DNA of 64,000 nt. Source: Fremontodendron californicum. Lineage: Eukaryota; Streptophyta; Magnoliopsida; Malvales; Malvaceae. The notes under the pieces were generated by a model that was not told the origin of the DNA, searched no databases, and saw nothing but the letters and a program-made list of their open reading frames with translations. A program made the translations under genes and the position numbers. Below, piece by piece: positions 1-11,374 of the stretch (the first letter of the stretch is position 1; the number at the start of each line of letters is the position of its first letter). The DNA is taken from the NCBI GenBank assembly GCA_030761205.1, contig JAULJL010000002.1:42248814-42312813 (forward strand), read 5' to 3'.

Positions 1-674
1 CGCCTAGAACTAATCCTCCGAAGTACTATCGGGTGCCAAGGCGGGGACCTCTCCCAAGAAATCCTATAGGGTAAATGTTGAGATAAAGAAGGTGATTTAG
101 AGAATGGTGAAAGGAAATAGAGGGATAATTTCATCCTTAAATTTTCATTCTTCCAATATTCTATGGTTATTTTTCAAATATTTACTTGAAGAAATCAATT
201 CAACAGTTCCAAATAAATTCCATTGGATCCCAAGAATTCATTGCATGACTTTTTTTTTTTTTTAAATTTTAATCTATAACTACTACATCTCCGTTTTTCC
301 ATAATTTGCTAATGCTTCAGCTAATAGCTAAAATATTACAGCTAAAATGGTCAATTATTTCCCCAAACACAAAATAGTTTTACATCTACATCGAAAATAA
401 GCTATTTCAAGCAAAAACAATAACAATGAATCCAAAATATGAACATAAAAGTCAAACCTTGCGTCATTATTTTTCAATTAAATATATAAATAACAGCAAA
501 AGTTTAATATTTTAATTATTTTTTCCTCACTTGGTCCGAAATTTAGTTTTATCCGCATTGATTATTTATTCATAAAAAAATAAATAAATAAACCCAAATC
601 CTAACAATCTTGTCCTAACAGATAGAAAAGGGAAATTTTGAAAGAATAAGAGGGGGGCAAAAGCGGAACTGAAC
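1..674 (-). other. Intron 1 of the p24-delta gene (partial)
   Basis: This stretch follows the donor of the p24 first exon on the minus strand. It is AT-rich with T and A runs and holds no open exon that matches the p24 family. The first 75 bases are distinctly less AT-rich and look like a fragment of a repeat, but I cannot name it. Confidence 0.5.
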
Positions 675-899
675 CTTGACGGAAATGGTAGGGATGTGAC
701 CGTGATCTTCGGAAACGACGACATAGTCAGCCAAAACGACGACGTTGGTTTGGATTTCCTCGGAGACGCACTTGGTGCCGGTGGAGGGAAGATTCAACCA
801 AATGGCGTGACCCACTGGAGCATTACTCAAAGCCCACAGCAATATCATGAACAAGGATGGGAATATCACCGCCCTGCGCACGTTAGCATCCCCTGTCAT
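675..899 (-). CDS. p24-delta (emp24/gp25L/GOLD) cargo receptor, first exon only (partial)
   Basis: This is the first exon of a p24-delta family protein, a type I membrane receptor that cycles between ER and Golgi in COPI/COPII vesicles. Translation from the ATG at 897-899 gives about 75 residues. A hydrophobic signal peptide (about residues 10-32) is followed by the start of the mature GOLD domain, IWLNLPSTGTKCVSEEIQ, which holds the conserved cysteine of the family. The frame stays open to a GT donor at 674-673, after the residues TISVK, where family members continue with a V-T-S-P-Y-G-like segment. The remaining exons (rest of GOLD, coiled coil, TM, dilysine tail) must lie beyond the left edge; I see no second exon in 1-673. 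A polypyrimidine run of CT and T at 900-948 on the plus strand would lie in the leader. Family assignment is firm; the exact paralogue is not. Confidence 0.85.
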
Positions 900-1614
900 C
901 TCTCTCTCTAAACGAAGTTCTTTCTTTCTTTTTTTTTTTTTTTTTCTAGAATTTTAAGGTTTTAGGGGATGAGATCGGAAAATTTTTGAAGAAAGGGAAT
1001 TTGACGAAAAGTACTTTGGATCTGTTTTTCGAGCACCAACGAGGCAGCCGCCACCTCCGCTTCAGTTTCCTTCTTGCTTTCTTTATTGTTTTCTTTTTAA
1101 AAATAAAAAATAAAAAAAACTTTGACCATTATCAACATGAAATGTTAAATAAAAATAAAATTCGATTCTTACATTTTTTTAATAAAAAAATGCTACTTCT
1201 TTTTACGTTGAATAAAATAATATGTAATAGTCATTTTTATTAGATATTTATTGAAAATTTTAAGTAGCTTTGAAATATATTTATGTTGGATTTTTTTCAT
1301 AATAAATTCAAAAAATTAAAATGTAATTTGAGAATACTATTATACATTCTTTTATAAAATAAAATAAAAAATTATTCAAGATTCGGCCCAATTTATCAAA
1401 TGGGATGAATAGTCCAACTTTAAACAGATCTATTTAACTCATATGTTTATAGAAATTTTATTTACGTTTAAATCAGATGAAATTATTGGGAAAGAACAAA
1501 TTGCGACCAAAGTTGTCCTTTGCGCTTGGCTCAAAATGATTGACTGGATAAGTTAGCCTAAGCTCTAATATTTGTGCTGAACTTGCATATGTAATTTGAG
1601 TATATTATATTATC

Positions 1615-1798
1615 CTATGTTGCTCGATTCTTCGTTTTTTTGAAAATATCTGTATTCAACATTCGTTTTCGACGTATATCCGAACATGAATATAAAGATA
1701 TGATACTCTAAACATCCTTCAAATACATGAAAAAATATAAAATAATTGAACATAATAACATGAAAAAATTGATTCATATCCGAATTCGAATAACATAG
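1615..1798 (+). mobile_element. Degenerate hAT-type MITE (CTATGTT family)
   Basis: The left end reads CTATGTTGCTCGATTC and the right end CGAATTCGAATAACATAG, which is an imperfect terminal inverted repeat of the family seen at 19-36 kb. The body shares the family landmarks (TATCCGAACATG, GATATGATACTC, AAATACATG). Flanks ATATTATC and ATATTGTG match at 6 of 8 positions, as expected for an old 8-bp target duplication. This is the most diverged of the clear copies. Confidence 0.6.
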
Positions 1799-2349
1799 AT
1801 ATTGTGAGTGCAGATCTTAAGCTGAAATATATTCGGGTTGATTGACCTTGATCGAACTTGTAGGCTGTAGCAAGGTTAGGGATCGGGTCGCAATCTGCAA
1901 AAGCAACACGACTTTACAATAGTGAAGCTCTAGTCTGGTTATCTTAACGAGGCCAAGCCCAAACCCATCGATGCTTCGGCTCCCATGGCCCCACTAGCCC
2001 ATTCACATGTCACAGAGATCAATTGCATTGGAAGAAATTTTGAAGTTGAGGTTGGTAGTAAATACAAAAACCTGTTTCAGAATGGGTCCGGTCCAATCAA
2101 GCACCCTTTTTTCATTGGGATGTCTTCTGATTTGAACAGAATCAGAATTAAAGATTACTTCAGATTATTGGCTCGGTAAGAGGGGAGAAGCTGCATGCTA
2201 ATTGGTATGCTACATTTTTCATTTCCTTGCTTCTCTGCTAGCGTTTATGTCGAGTTTGAACATTTAAAAGCTAATTATAGAAAATAATTGTCAAACAGTT
2301 GGAGTGAATTGAAGTATTATTGTCTTGTTCCACAAAGTAAAGATACATA

Positions 2350-2510
2350 TATGTTATTCGGATTCGAATGAGTGTCTGATACAGATATATTTAAATTTTT
2401 TTTTTCATATATTTTGAATATCATATTTTCATATTCATATTTGAATATTTGTCAAACATATATATCGGATATGAATATTTTAAAGAAAATAAAAATTATG
2501 AGAAACATAG
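2350..2510 (-). mobile_element. Highly degenerate CTATGTT-family MITE, inverted orientation
   Basis: The segment opens with TATGTTATTCGGATTCG and closes with GAGAAACATAG, resembling the right and left ends of the CTATGTT family in reversed order. The middle is AT-rich and keeps pieces such as TATCGGATATGAATATT. No convincing target duplication remains. The call rests on end similarity only. Confidence 0.35.
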
Positions 2511-3054
2511 CATACAACTAGAGAACCAAACCTTTATTGCTGGCGTGTCCTTTTAGTTTTTACTATTAGATTCATTGAAACTACAATAAATGCACTAAAA
2601 TGTAAAAGGACATAGAATAGACAAATGAAACGATATGTACTAATATCAAAACAAAAACGATATATTCATCAATATGATATTGATTATCGTAATAGAATCC
2701 AACTGTAAATAGTTTTTGACATAGAATGACTGAAATTACCCAAACAGAAATAGGGGGAATATGCAAACCACCAAAAAATGAGTAGTAACTCATCAACATT
2801 CCTTCCTTGCATGAGAATCGAATTTTTTTTTCTCAAATATTAAAGAAAAGGATATTAATGAAAGATTTATATTGAAAGAAAAAGAATCGAATTTATTTTT
2901 TTCCCACTGTCTCCGAGTCAACTCAGCAATTCAAACAATGTAGCATTCTGACCAGCTGGTGATACTGTCAAATCTGACTGACAACATCTTGTTTTTCTCA
3001 TCATTAACGTATAATTACCTGCCCTAGCCAAAGAGACAGCGAATGGTGAAACAC

Positions 3055-3225
3055 CACGTGTCTCATATGTCAGCTTCTCAGGACACCAACGTGGTCTTGT
3101 CTCTTCCTTGGTGGTGGCCCACATAAACACAAAATCAGTGACTGTGTTTGTACGTGGGGTGCATTTAATACAAGCACGTGGAGGGCTGTAAGGGAGTTAG
3201 GTCTTTCTCCAGCGTAGTACGTGGA
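3055..3225. promoter_or_regulatory. Cluster of ACGTG cores (G-box/ABRE-like)
   Basis: Five ACGTG cores lie within about 170 bp: palindromic CACGTG at 3055-3060 and 3175-3180, AACGTGG near 3089, TACGTGGGG near 3151 and TACGTGGA near 3219. This density is what bZIP/bHLH-bound promoters in plants show, and the surroundings are richer in GC than the flanking 3 kb. No coding start is evident within 1 kb on either strand, so the gene served, if any, is unknown. Confidence 0.35.
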
Positions 3226-6200
3226 CGCATCCTAGCCGTCCATCTCCTCGATTTCACACTTCCCGCTTTCCCTCGCAAATCACAAACCTCTTTCTTTTGA
3301 CCTGTTTTCTTCCACTTCATCTTATTAATTTCTTCCCATTCCTTTTCCACGCGCTCTTCCCATTTTCTATTTTCATTAATAATGAAAACTGTTCTTTATT
3401 TTTTATTTCTTTATTGCTTGTATAAAATTGTTTCATAATTTATTGAAATTTAAAAAAAAATTATTTTTTTAATAAATATTTATTGATTTCATATTTTTTG
3501 AACAGGTAAATAAAAAATCATTTTGAAATTGGATTTTATAATTTTTTTTTTGCCAAAACAGGATTATATAATTTAGTATTAATATAAAAAGAAAAAAATG
3601 AATATTGATGAAGGACGCGCTATGGGAGAGAGTGAGGAGGGAGAGAATGGAAATAGTTTGAAACGTCGACGTCTAGGAGTAAATTCGGTTCCTCCTCGTT
3701 ACTCGGGGCTATTTCTTTCGCTCTTCCATTTCTCACGCTGACAACCCGCCCCGTTACTTGTCAACATCCTTTCTCTCTCTCTTTTAATTTTCTTTTTTTC
3801 TCTCAAAATCTTATTATTTCTATTTTATTCCTCAATTTTCTTGATTATGGTAATGATCATTGACAAATTCTAATCTTTTCCTTAAAATAAAAATATAAAG
3901 AAATTCACTAAAAATAAGGGTTTTTATTGTAAAATTCATTTCATTTTTTAAAAAGATACGTTTAATTAGTGTTTATAAATATTGATTAATGATTAATTTT
4001 TTATTATTTTAAGAAAATCTTTTATATTTAATATATTATAATGATTATTAAATTTAAAAAATAATAATATATTAATTATATTTTTATATATATATATATA
4101 TCACTTTAATCAATATCATTAATATAATAAAAAATATATATATATATTATTATATGTGATTGGCAACTCTGAGGAGCCAAGCGTAGACAGGAGAGAGATA
4201 GAAAAGTGAGTAAGTCGTCATGGTGATGGAACTAATAAAAAGTATATGTTTGATTGATTGTTTCGCTTTTGAAAGTCCAATTATAAGGTAATGATGAAAA
4301 GTGGAAATAAAACTGCATTGGGCTTCTCTTTCAAAACCTATCCTATATGACTGCCAATGCCATTCTAGCATTAGGGTTTTGAGTTCTAAGTTCAAACTTC
4401 ATAATTAACCTTCTTTTTTTTATTTTTCTTTTTGAGTTGAGAAAACAATATTCCAATCTTGTTATTTTGAGCAGAGAATTGATGTATTTTTTTTCTTTCT
4501 TTTATATACACATAGATATCTATAAAAACTTGTTAAGATTGCTTTAAAAAAAATAATTTTTGATGCATAGTAAAAATTTTAATCTTATAAGCTAAATTAA
4601 GAGACATATATATTGTATTTTTTTAATATACTCTAAACATACGTGTCATCTTATTAAGGGTGGATAAGATAATTTTTTAATTAAAATATTATTTTAAAAC
4701 ATTCTTAATTTAATATTAAGAAGAGATAATATAGTAATGAATTATAATATTATTTTGATAAGTTCGAATATGCAGTCTTTAACTCCAGAAAAATTGTTTT
4801 TATAAAAAGTAAATTTGTAATGGAATTAACGTGCACCATGCAATTGATAGGTGGAATAATTGAGTGGCAGTGGTAGGTAAAAATCAGCAAAAAAAATACG
4901 TTTCTTTTTAACTTGTAAGCTTTGTGCTAGGAAAATTTTAAGGAAATCTCTTTAAAATGAGTTTTTTTTTTAGATTTCATTACATATGTAATTTATCATA
5001 TTTATATGTAATTTGTGTCATGGTTATATGTAAAAAAAAAATTACATGTAAAAAAAGAATTACATAAATACATGATATATTTGTCATATTTGTATGTAAT
5101 TTTTCATGTTTATATGTAAAAAAAATTACATATAAACATGACAAGTTAATGTATTTTGTCATATTTATATGTAATTTTGTCATATTTATATATAATGGAG
5201 CCAATTTTAAACTCACCTTAAGGGCTTACCCTAGTACTCTCCCTTGTACGATGATGCTTATGGTTTAAGTTAACTTTTATGGAAAAAAGTTTTTAGGGAA
5301 TAGCATAATTTACAGAATATTTATTTTCTTTTATTATTCTCAACAAAAAGGCAAAAAAAAAAAAAAATTCAATGCGAGTGACATAAAAGTTTATTAATTA
5401 AGCAGTGTTTGGGTTTAAGTATCCTTATTCTCTCTCTCTCTCTTTTATGAATTTCTTTGACATTTGAGATTATATAAACTAGGTCAGTCATCTTAATATT
5501 GGATAGCCAAAAACTGGTTTTGTTTAGGGAAAATATAATTTGAATGACATGAATATTGACTAGAAGAAGTTCAACATTTTCATTGAAAATTAATTCAATT
5601 TCAGTATCTTTGTGATTGGTTTTCCATTTTCTTGTGTGGAATATTTTTCTCTTTGAGATATCCATCGAATATATATTTATCACTGTTTTTTGAAGTTTAA
5701 AAATTTTATCAACAGATTTAATATGATGACACACACATTTCTATAGGATATAATAAAAATGTTAAAAAAATTAATATAACAAAAAAAAAACATTTGTCAG
5801 ATTCTTAATCTTGTTTATGAAACTTAAACACTCCACCAACGGTGCATAAAAAATGAGCTCTATATATCAATTAATATAGTAGAAAGAATACCGAATGTTT
5901 GGTTATTGGATTGGGGTATGATTTTTTGTTCGAAAAGTAAGATTTAATTTGAATTTTTAAAAAAATTAAAAATAAATATATATTAAAAAATAATGATATA
6001 AAATCATGAAATTTCAAGGTGGATATTGGTAGAAAATTTGAACATTTTTGAAAAAGAAGATTGATTTAAGTGGCAACTAAATCATGTGATAGTCTTACAT
6101 TGGAAAGAGCAGTGCTATATATGTTTTAAGAATCTCAATTCTCAATGCTCGAAACAGCATGTGACAGACAACATAAAATTAAATAATTGACTATTTTTGT

Positions 6201-6746
6201 TTGTTTCTTTTGGTAATTACATGAAGAATTCAAGATCCTAATGCCTAACATGTTTAGGTTTTTTACTGCTTGATCTTGTCACTCACCTAACACCAACAAA
6301 CTCTTATATCAAATCGTATAGTATATAGTCACAGGATTGATCAAGTATTTGAACACACTCACCCTTATTTAGATTTGACGGTTTTTGTATTTGTATCGTG
6401 TTTTTGTATTATTTTTACGTACTTGTTATAATCGTGTTTAATGTATTATATATTTATATAATTTTTGATATTCAATAATTCATATTAAATAAAATTTGTC
6501 ACATTTATGTATGTTTCGTATTTTTTTTATATTATATTATATATAATATTTTAATTATTTTTTTCGTATCCGGCGGGTTCTCAATTTCCAAAAGACAAAT
6601 TATTCATATAATTAATGAAAAAAATCAGTTTGTCTTTTTGACCCATCGATGAGAGTGTGGAGATACGCGCTATAGGTTAAGTGTGAGCTTATTTTTAAGT
6701 GTTTGAACGAGAGATGTCATCAAAGTAGATGTTAACCTTTTCTCTT

Positions 6747-6753
6747 TATAAAT
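6747..6753 (+). promoter_or_regulatory. Candidate TATA box of the MIR166 transcript
   Basis: TATAAAT lies in the context CTCTTTATAAATCCAAAG about 190 bases upstream of the first miR166 hairpin. A start site 25-35 bases downstream would give a short leader, a spacing common in plant MIR genes. Inference from motif and position only. Confidence 0.45.
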
Positions 6754-6942
6754 CCAAAGTAGGCTAGGGTTTTTTCAACGTGAAAAAGAAAAATGGGCTT
6801 CTTTTTTTTTTTTTTTTTTTTTCTGTTTTCCTCATTTTCTCTCTAGTTTTCTATCTGGGGAGTCTTGAATGTTGAAAAGTGTTTTAGGGTTTTTTTTTGT
6901 TGTTAAAGTAAAGAAGAATTAAAGTTGATGGAAATGGGTTAT

Positions 6943-7032
6943 CTTTGAGAGGAATGTTGGCTGGCTCGATGCGAGGCTTTGAAAAAGTCATCAAAGTGAA
7001 GGTATCGGACCAGGCTTCATTCCCCTCAAACA
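6943..7032 (+). ncRNA. MIR166: miR166 precursor, first hairpin
   Basis: Positions 7005-7025 match mature miR166, starting TCGGACCAGGCTTCATT and ending CCCC. The opposing arm at 6951-6971 (GGAATGTTGGCTGGCTCGAT plus G) is the star strand. Pairing miR base i with star base 20-i gives a duplex with two-base 3' overhangs, the familiar A-C mismatch at miR position 5 and T-T mismatches at 12-13, plus a G-G mismatch at 10 that is peculiar to this copy. The stem extends below the duplex (TTTGAG against CTCAAA). The loop is short, about 33 bases. In all land plants miR166 directs cleavage of class III HD-ZIP mRNAs (REV/PHB/PHV/CNA/HB8), setting leaf polarity, meristem and vascular pattern. It sits 65 bases upstream of a second hairpin on the same strand. 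Confidence 0.94.
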
Positions 7033-7089
7033 TTTTCATTTTACGGCTCTATAATTATTCTTAGGCTTTTGACAAAGTGAAGGAGAAAC

Positions 7090-7238
7090 GGTTGATGGGA
7101 ATGTTGTTTGGCTCGAGGTCATTTAGGTTGATCTTTATATTTCCATGAAATTTTCTTGGATTTGCTTTTTTCCGGGAAAGTTTCTGGATACACATATAGC
7201 CCTATATGATCTCGGACCAGGCTTCATTCCCGTCAACC
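7090..7238 (+). ncRNA. MIR166: miR166 precursor, second hairpin
   Basis: Positions 7212-7232 carry miR166 with a 3'-terminal G in place of the usual C (TCGGACCAGGCTTCATTCCC plus G). The star arm is 7098-7118 (GGAATGTTGTTTGGCTCGAG plus G). The duplex has the conserved A-C and T-T mismatches and only wobbles elsewhere, so it pairs better than the first hairpin. The lower stem is strong: GGTTGATGGGAATG faces CATTCCCGTCAACC with one G-U pair. The loop is long, about 93 bases. Same strand and close spacing to the first hairpin suggest one primary transcript yielding two miR166 molecules that differ at the last base. Confidence 0.94.
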
Positions 7239-7804
7239 AAACACTTCCTCTGATCTGTTTCTGTCTAAGTCATAAGATTGATGTTGTTCAGCTCAGGTAA
7301 TGTTTTAGGCAAAATTGGTAGTAGTAATTAATTTCTGTTTATCTTTTCTTGATGAGTTTCTCTCTTCTTATCTGAGCTTTGAGTTTTGCATGGAATCCTT
7401 TGACTCACTTGTCAAAAATGCTAACAAACAAAGATTAGAAGATGCCAATTGACTTATTTTTGCTGCCTCTTTTTGCACCATAACCATATGTCTTTGTTTT
7501 CCATTTTTCATGATAGATTCTCTCCCAGTCCCAGACACAATACACACAAATTCATGATCTTAACTCTTAATTAACTCTTAATTAATTAATTAATAATTTC
7601 TCTTTCCCAAGTAGATTAGTTTTTTTTAATACAAAAGAATCCGCAATCTCGGAATATGATAAGGGATTGTAAATGTTGGGATTCGAATTTAGACCTATTT
7701 GATGTTACCTCTTAAAGATGACTGTATGAACCATTTGTTGGTCTAAACCCAAGTTTTTTTTAACTTTTTCTTGCAAGGGATCAAATAGTTTTTAGTAAGT
7801 CTAA

Positions 7805-8189
7805 GGTCTAGTTTAACATGGTTGTTTAAAAAAGTTTAAGTTGAAAAAAGCTTGAGTTGAAAAAGTTTGTTTAAAAATGTGATTTAAAATTTTTGAGTGT
7901 TTGGTATCACTGTAAAAAAGTGTTGTAAAAAATTAAAATGTCTAAAACGATATGCTTAAAATAATAAAAGTTTATACATATGAGGATAACAAATTATTTT
8001 ACCTAAAATCCAACTTTCAAACCATTAAAACTTATTTTTTTTTGGTTTGAGTAATCAAACCATAATTTTAACAAAGAACTTTTTACCTTTTAGCATTGAA
8101 ATTACGATAAAACACAGTTTTTAACTTTAAAAATTGTATTAACAACAATGCTAAACAAAATTGTATTAACAACAATGATAAACGGGGCA
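7805..8189 (+). mobile_element. Probable MITE with imperfect terminal inverted repeats
   Basis: The left end GTCTAGTTTAACATGGTTGTT and the reverse complement of the right end GCCCCGTTTATCATTGTTGTT agree at about 16 of 21 positions. The body is AT-rich with repeated AAGTTTGAGTTGAAAAA-like pieces. A truncated relative lies in reverse orientation near 59260-59365. I could not define a clear target duplication, so the superfamily is uncertain (hAT-like by end sequence). Confidence 0.5.
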
Positions 8190-8354
8190 TAAGAGACAAG
8201 CTAAAAGGGGTAATGTCAAAACATTAGTCTAAGGTTTTAAGGCATCTGAAAATTTTGAACATCATACCCACATTGCCTATAGCACACATCTGTTCAAAAC
8301 TTTCACCCTCACATGTATGTATGTATGCATGGTTGTGCATATATGTTATTTTTG

Positions 8355-8355
<1 letters not shown>

Positions 8356-8397
<42 letters not shown>
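8356..8397. repeat. (AT)n microsatellite
   Basis: Pure AT dinucleotide tract of about 20 units. It produces spurious tyrosine-isoleucine open frames on both strands. Confidence 0.95.
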
Positions 8398-8399
<2 letters not shown>

Positions 8400-8631
8400 C
8401 ATGTAATCTTTTTTTTTTTGGCCCCTTTTTCCAGTATAGAATGTAACTGCCATATTGAATGGTGAATGAGCAGGAAAATGTAACCGATGCATTTAATTCG
8501 TTTGTATAGAAATGCATACTGAAGATACTGAAAGCTGATGTAAACACAAAGATGGTGGAAAATTGAATCATGCATATTTTGGCATATATAGAAGTCACCA
8601 ATATATATGCACCTTTGAATTCCGTTCTTCC

Positions 8632-8637
<6 letters not shown>

Positions 8638-8671
<34 letters not shown>
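8638..8671. repeat. (TA)n microsatellite
   Basis: Pure TA dinucleotide tract of about 17 units, 240 bases right of the first one. Confidence 0.95.
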
Positions 8672-8672
<1 letters not shown>

Positions 8673-9521
8673 TTTCTTCCTTTTATTCCATTTTGATCTT
8701 CCTTAATTTTTAGTGATGATTAAGAAAAACTTGTACTTTTAATCAGGAAAAATAGAAATTAAGAAGGTATAGTGAAGAAATTATGAAAGAATCTTTTTTA
8801 GCAACCTTATGTCATGTTGTCACTTTAAAAAGGAAAATAAAATAACCTTATAAAGTCACTATATATTGTTTGTAAGATAGCAACATATATGAGAATGAGA
8901 TCAAATAAATGTTTTTCTATTTTGTTTTTACCTATTTTCATTTTTTTTTTAGCATTTTGCTTTCTATTCTTTTTCTTTTTTTTTTTTTTAATAAAAAGTT
9001 GAGCAAAAAAGTAAATAAGTAGCTAGTAAAAGTAAACTTTTGGAATCCGAACTTAATCCAATTGATTCATACAGTTACCTTTAAAAAATAGCATTCAACA
9101 AATCTTGAGTCGAATCTCAATGTTTGCAATCATTTTCTTTATTCCTAAACTACGACCTTTTTTATCTATATATAAAAAAACTCTTAGATATTTAAGTAGT
9201 AACAATTACTTCTCTTATAAAGTGGTAGGAATAGGATGCATGTGAAAAGATAGAAAAAAGAGGTTTTGAAGTGAAAGGAAAGAGATCATGGAAATAAAGA
9301 GGAAAATTATGAAACGCAAAAAAATTATGGCTTTTCATAAGATTCTACTTTTTATGAGCTTGAATTGCCTCATCAACCATTTATCTATTCTAACTCTCTT
9401 GAGAAATATTAATTAAGTTTTGAGAAGCAAGAGCTGAGTTCCCAAAGGATTACATGACAGTTTTGGTATATAAAATCTTGCAATAGACATACCTTGTTTT
9501 ATCTAGACAGAAGAACTCAAC

Positions 9522-9780
9522 TAGACCTGCTCATGGTCGGGCAGCCCGGCAGGCCTGGCCCGTATTAGGTCGGGTTTGGGCAGGATTTTTTTTGTTCCGG
9601 ACCGGCCCGGTCCGGAACAGTGTTTTTTATTATAATAATATTATTTTATTTAATTTTAATTATAAAAATATATATAAAAAAATTAATCCGATGAAACAAT
9701 AAATTCGAACCTACCGAGCCGATCCGGGGCAAAAAAATTGAAAAAAAATTGGGTCGCGACCCGGCTCATGAGCAGGTCTA
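9522..9780. mobile_element. hAT-type MITE, 259 bp
   Basis: Perfect 14-bp terminal inverted repeats, TAGACCTGCTCATG at the left and CATGAGCAGGTCTA at the right, are flanked by a perfect 8-bp direct repeat AACTCAAC (9514-9521 and 9781-9788). An 8-bp duplication and a terminus beginning TAG are characters of the hAT superfamily. The ends are GC-rich; just inside the left end is a palindromic block, TTCCGGACCGGCCCGGTCCG. The interior is AT-rich and non-coding, so the element is non-autonomous. Confidence 0.88.
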
Positions 9781-10346
9781 AACTCAACTAACAAACATGT
9801 TGAATTTGTGCATGTAATAGTACAGCCTATTGTCAAATGCTAGTAAGTGAAGGTCCAAAGACCTTAGAACCTAGCTGTAGACTGCACTGCCTGGCCAGCT
9901 CTACTTTTTTTCTTTGTTCTTTAAGTTAAAAATATTAAGCTTGAATTTCGTACAAGCTACAAGCTTGTTTGATTTTGACCCTGCTTCTTGTTAACAAATA
10001 TGGAATCCAGATGGGAGCAAGAAAGAAAGAGACAGTCCATTAAGTTTCTTTCTCTTTTCCCTATCCTTTTCTTTTTTATTTTTTCTATTGAATAAGTACT
10101 TTATTTTATTTTAATTCAAGTGTTAAAAGAGATCTTTAATTTATGTTTATTATCTTTGACTAGTTTGGAATTTGGATATAGAAACAAAAGAAGTTACCTA
10201 CCTGCACTTAAATAGCATAACGAGTTAAGTTCTTATACATCCTTTAGTTTGGATATCGTAAGAAAAGAAACCCAACCCAGCACTTGGCTCTGATGACTCT
10301 CTCACCCACGCTAGGCGGTGGTCGACCTGCTGGGATGAATGAAGAG

Positions 10347-10617
10347 CGAGGAATAAAAAATCGAGTCGGATTTTCGGTTCAATTATAACAAAAAAACAAA
10401 TAAAAAAATAATAATAAAAAAAAATTCTAAAATTAAAACAAATAAATAAATAATACAAGTTATTATTTCCGGTTTTATTGGGTTTTTCCGGTTTTTGATT
10501 CCCGGTTTTTAACTGGTTCTTACCAATTCGACTCATTTTCAGTTCTATGAGTAATATTGAACCGCCGGACCTGGGGATTCTCGATTAAACCGGCCGGTCC
10601 AGTTTTTTTTATCACTG
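10347..10617. mobile_element. hAT-type MITE, 271 bp
   Basis: A perfect 8-bp direct repeat ATGAAGAG flanks the segment (10339-10346 and 10618-10625). The right end, read inward, begins CAGTGATAAAAAAAACTGG and the left end CGAGGAATAAAAAATCGAG, an imperfect terminal inverted repeat. The interior has several CCGGTTTT blocks and near the right end ACCGGCCGGTCC. Non-coding; the short frame crossing it is composition-driven. Confidence 0.75.
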
Positions 10618-11374
10618 ATGAAGAGTGAGCTTGAGCTCAAAAGTCAAACCTCCTAGGAGTCTGTCTGCCCTAAAATATTGGCTAGCAAGAAGCGAACAGG
10701 GAAGAAAACAAAGGAGTAAGCAAAGCACATTGCATGCACTCAGGAATGCAATCAAGGTAGGTTGTATGTAAATGCAAAAAAATTAAGAGCTTAGTACTGT
10801 CACAGGTTATGGAAAAGTTACCAAACCATCAGAGATAATACCACAGATAAATTTTATGCAAAGTGAATCAAATGACTCTCAACAATAGCTCTGCAATGAA
10901 AAATCACCATCGTCTAAAATATTTTATGCAAGTGCAGCTAAAAAGAATGGTGAGAATGTTAAGCAACACACTATGAGATGGATTGTGATGGCGCAGTTGA
11001 GGACAGAGCAAAGAATATCAGCAGATAATAACTGAGCTATTGACTCATTGAGATAGAGACTTCAATCAAGAACAAAATAGAAGATAAGACAAAATTTTGA
11101 CATTTCCAAATCTTCCTTTGACAAATACAAAATCCTTCTTCATTTAAATCTAGGCAAACCGTACAATCAGGCTATACACCTTTCTTAGTGTTGAAGGTCC
11201 ACTTCTTTTGTAGCAGTTAAACAAATTCTATTCCACTCCCAAGTTATTTTACTCTCGTGGAGTTACTACTTCCTTCCCACCCTATTCCACTCCATCACAT
11301 AAACCAAGCATCATATAAATAACATACAAACAGATTAATAACATAAAATGGTCAAATCAGAAAGCAACAATCAC

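Larger units (their letters stand above)
900..6700. other. AT-rich intergenic region between p24-delta and MIR166
   Basis: No exon is recognisable here on either strand; the open frames are short and without family character. Contents I can point to are the two decayed MITEs, the ACGTG cluster, a less AT-rich leader-like stretch at 3600-3780 with CT-rich ends, and at 4985-5200 a run of imperfect direct and inverted copies of TCATATTTATATGTAATT. A (CT) run sits at 5427-5443. Confidence 0.5.
7239..9513. other. Downstream of MIR166; no gene seen
   Basis: After the hairpins the sequence is AT-rich without recognisable exons. It contains a probable decayed MITE at 7805-8189, two long AT dinucleotide tracts (8356-8397 and 8638-8671) and T-rich runs. 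The first few hundred bases are probably the tail of the MIR166 primary transcript. Confidence 0.45.

Noticed and set aside
1985..2179. 64-codon plus frame starting MAPLAHSHVTE
   Set aside because: No family likeness, no splice context or leader, and AT-rich surroundings on both sides; probably chance.
8224..8601. Overlapping frames with long Tyr-Ile runs on both strands
   Set aside because: Produced by the (AT) microsatellite and its flanks.
10225..10536. 103-codon minus frame
   Set aside because: Crosses the hAT MITE at 10347-10617; its composition follows the element and there are no motifs.
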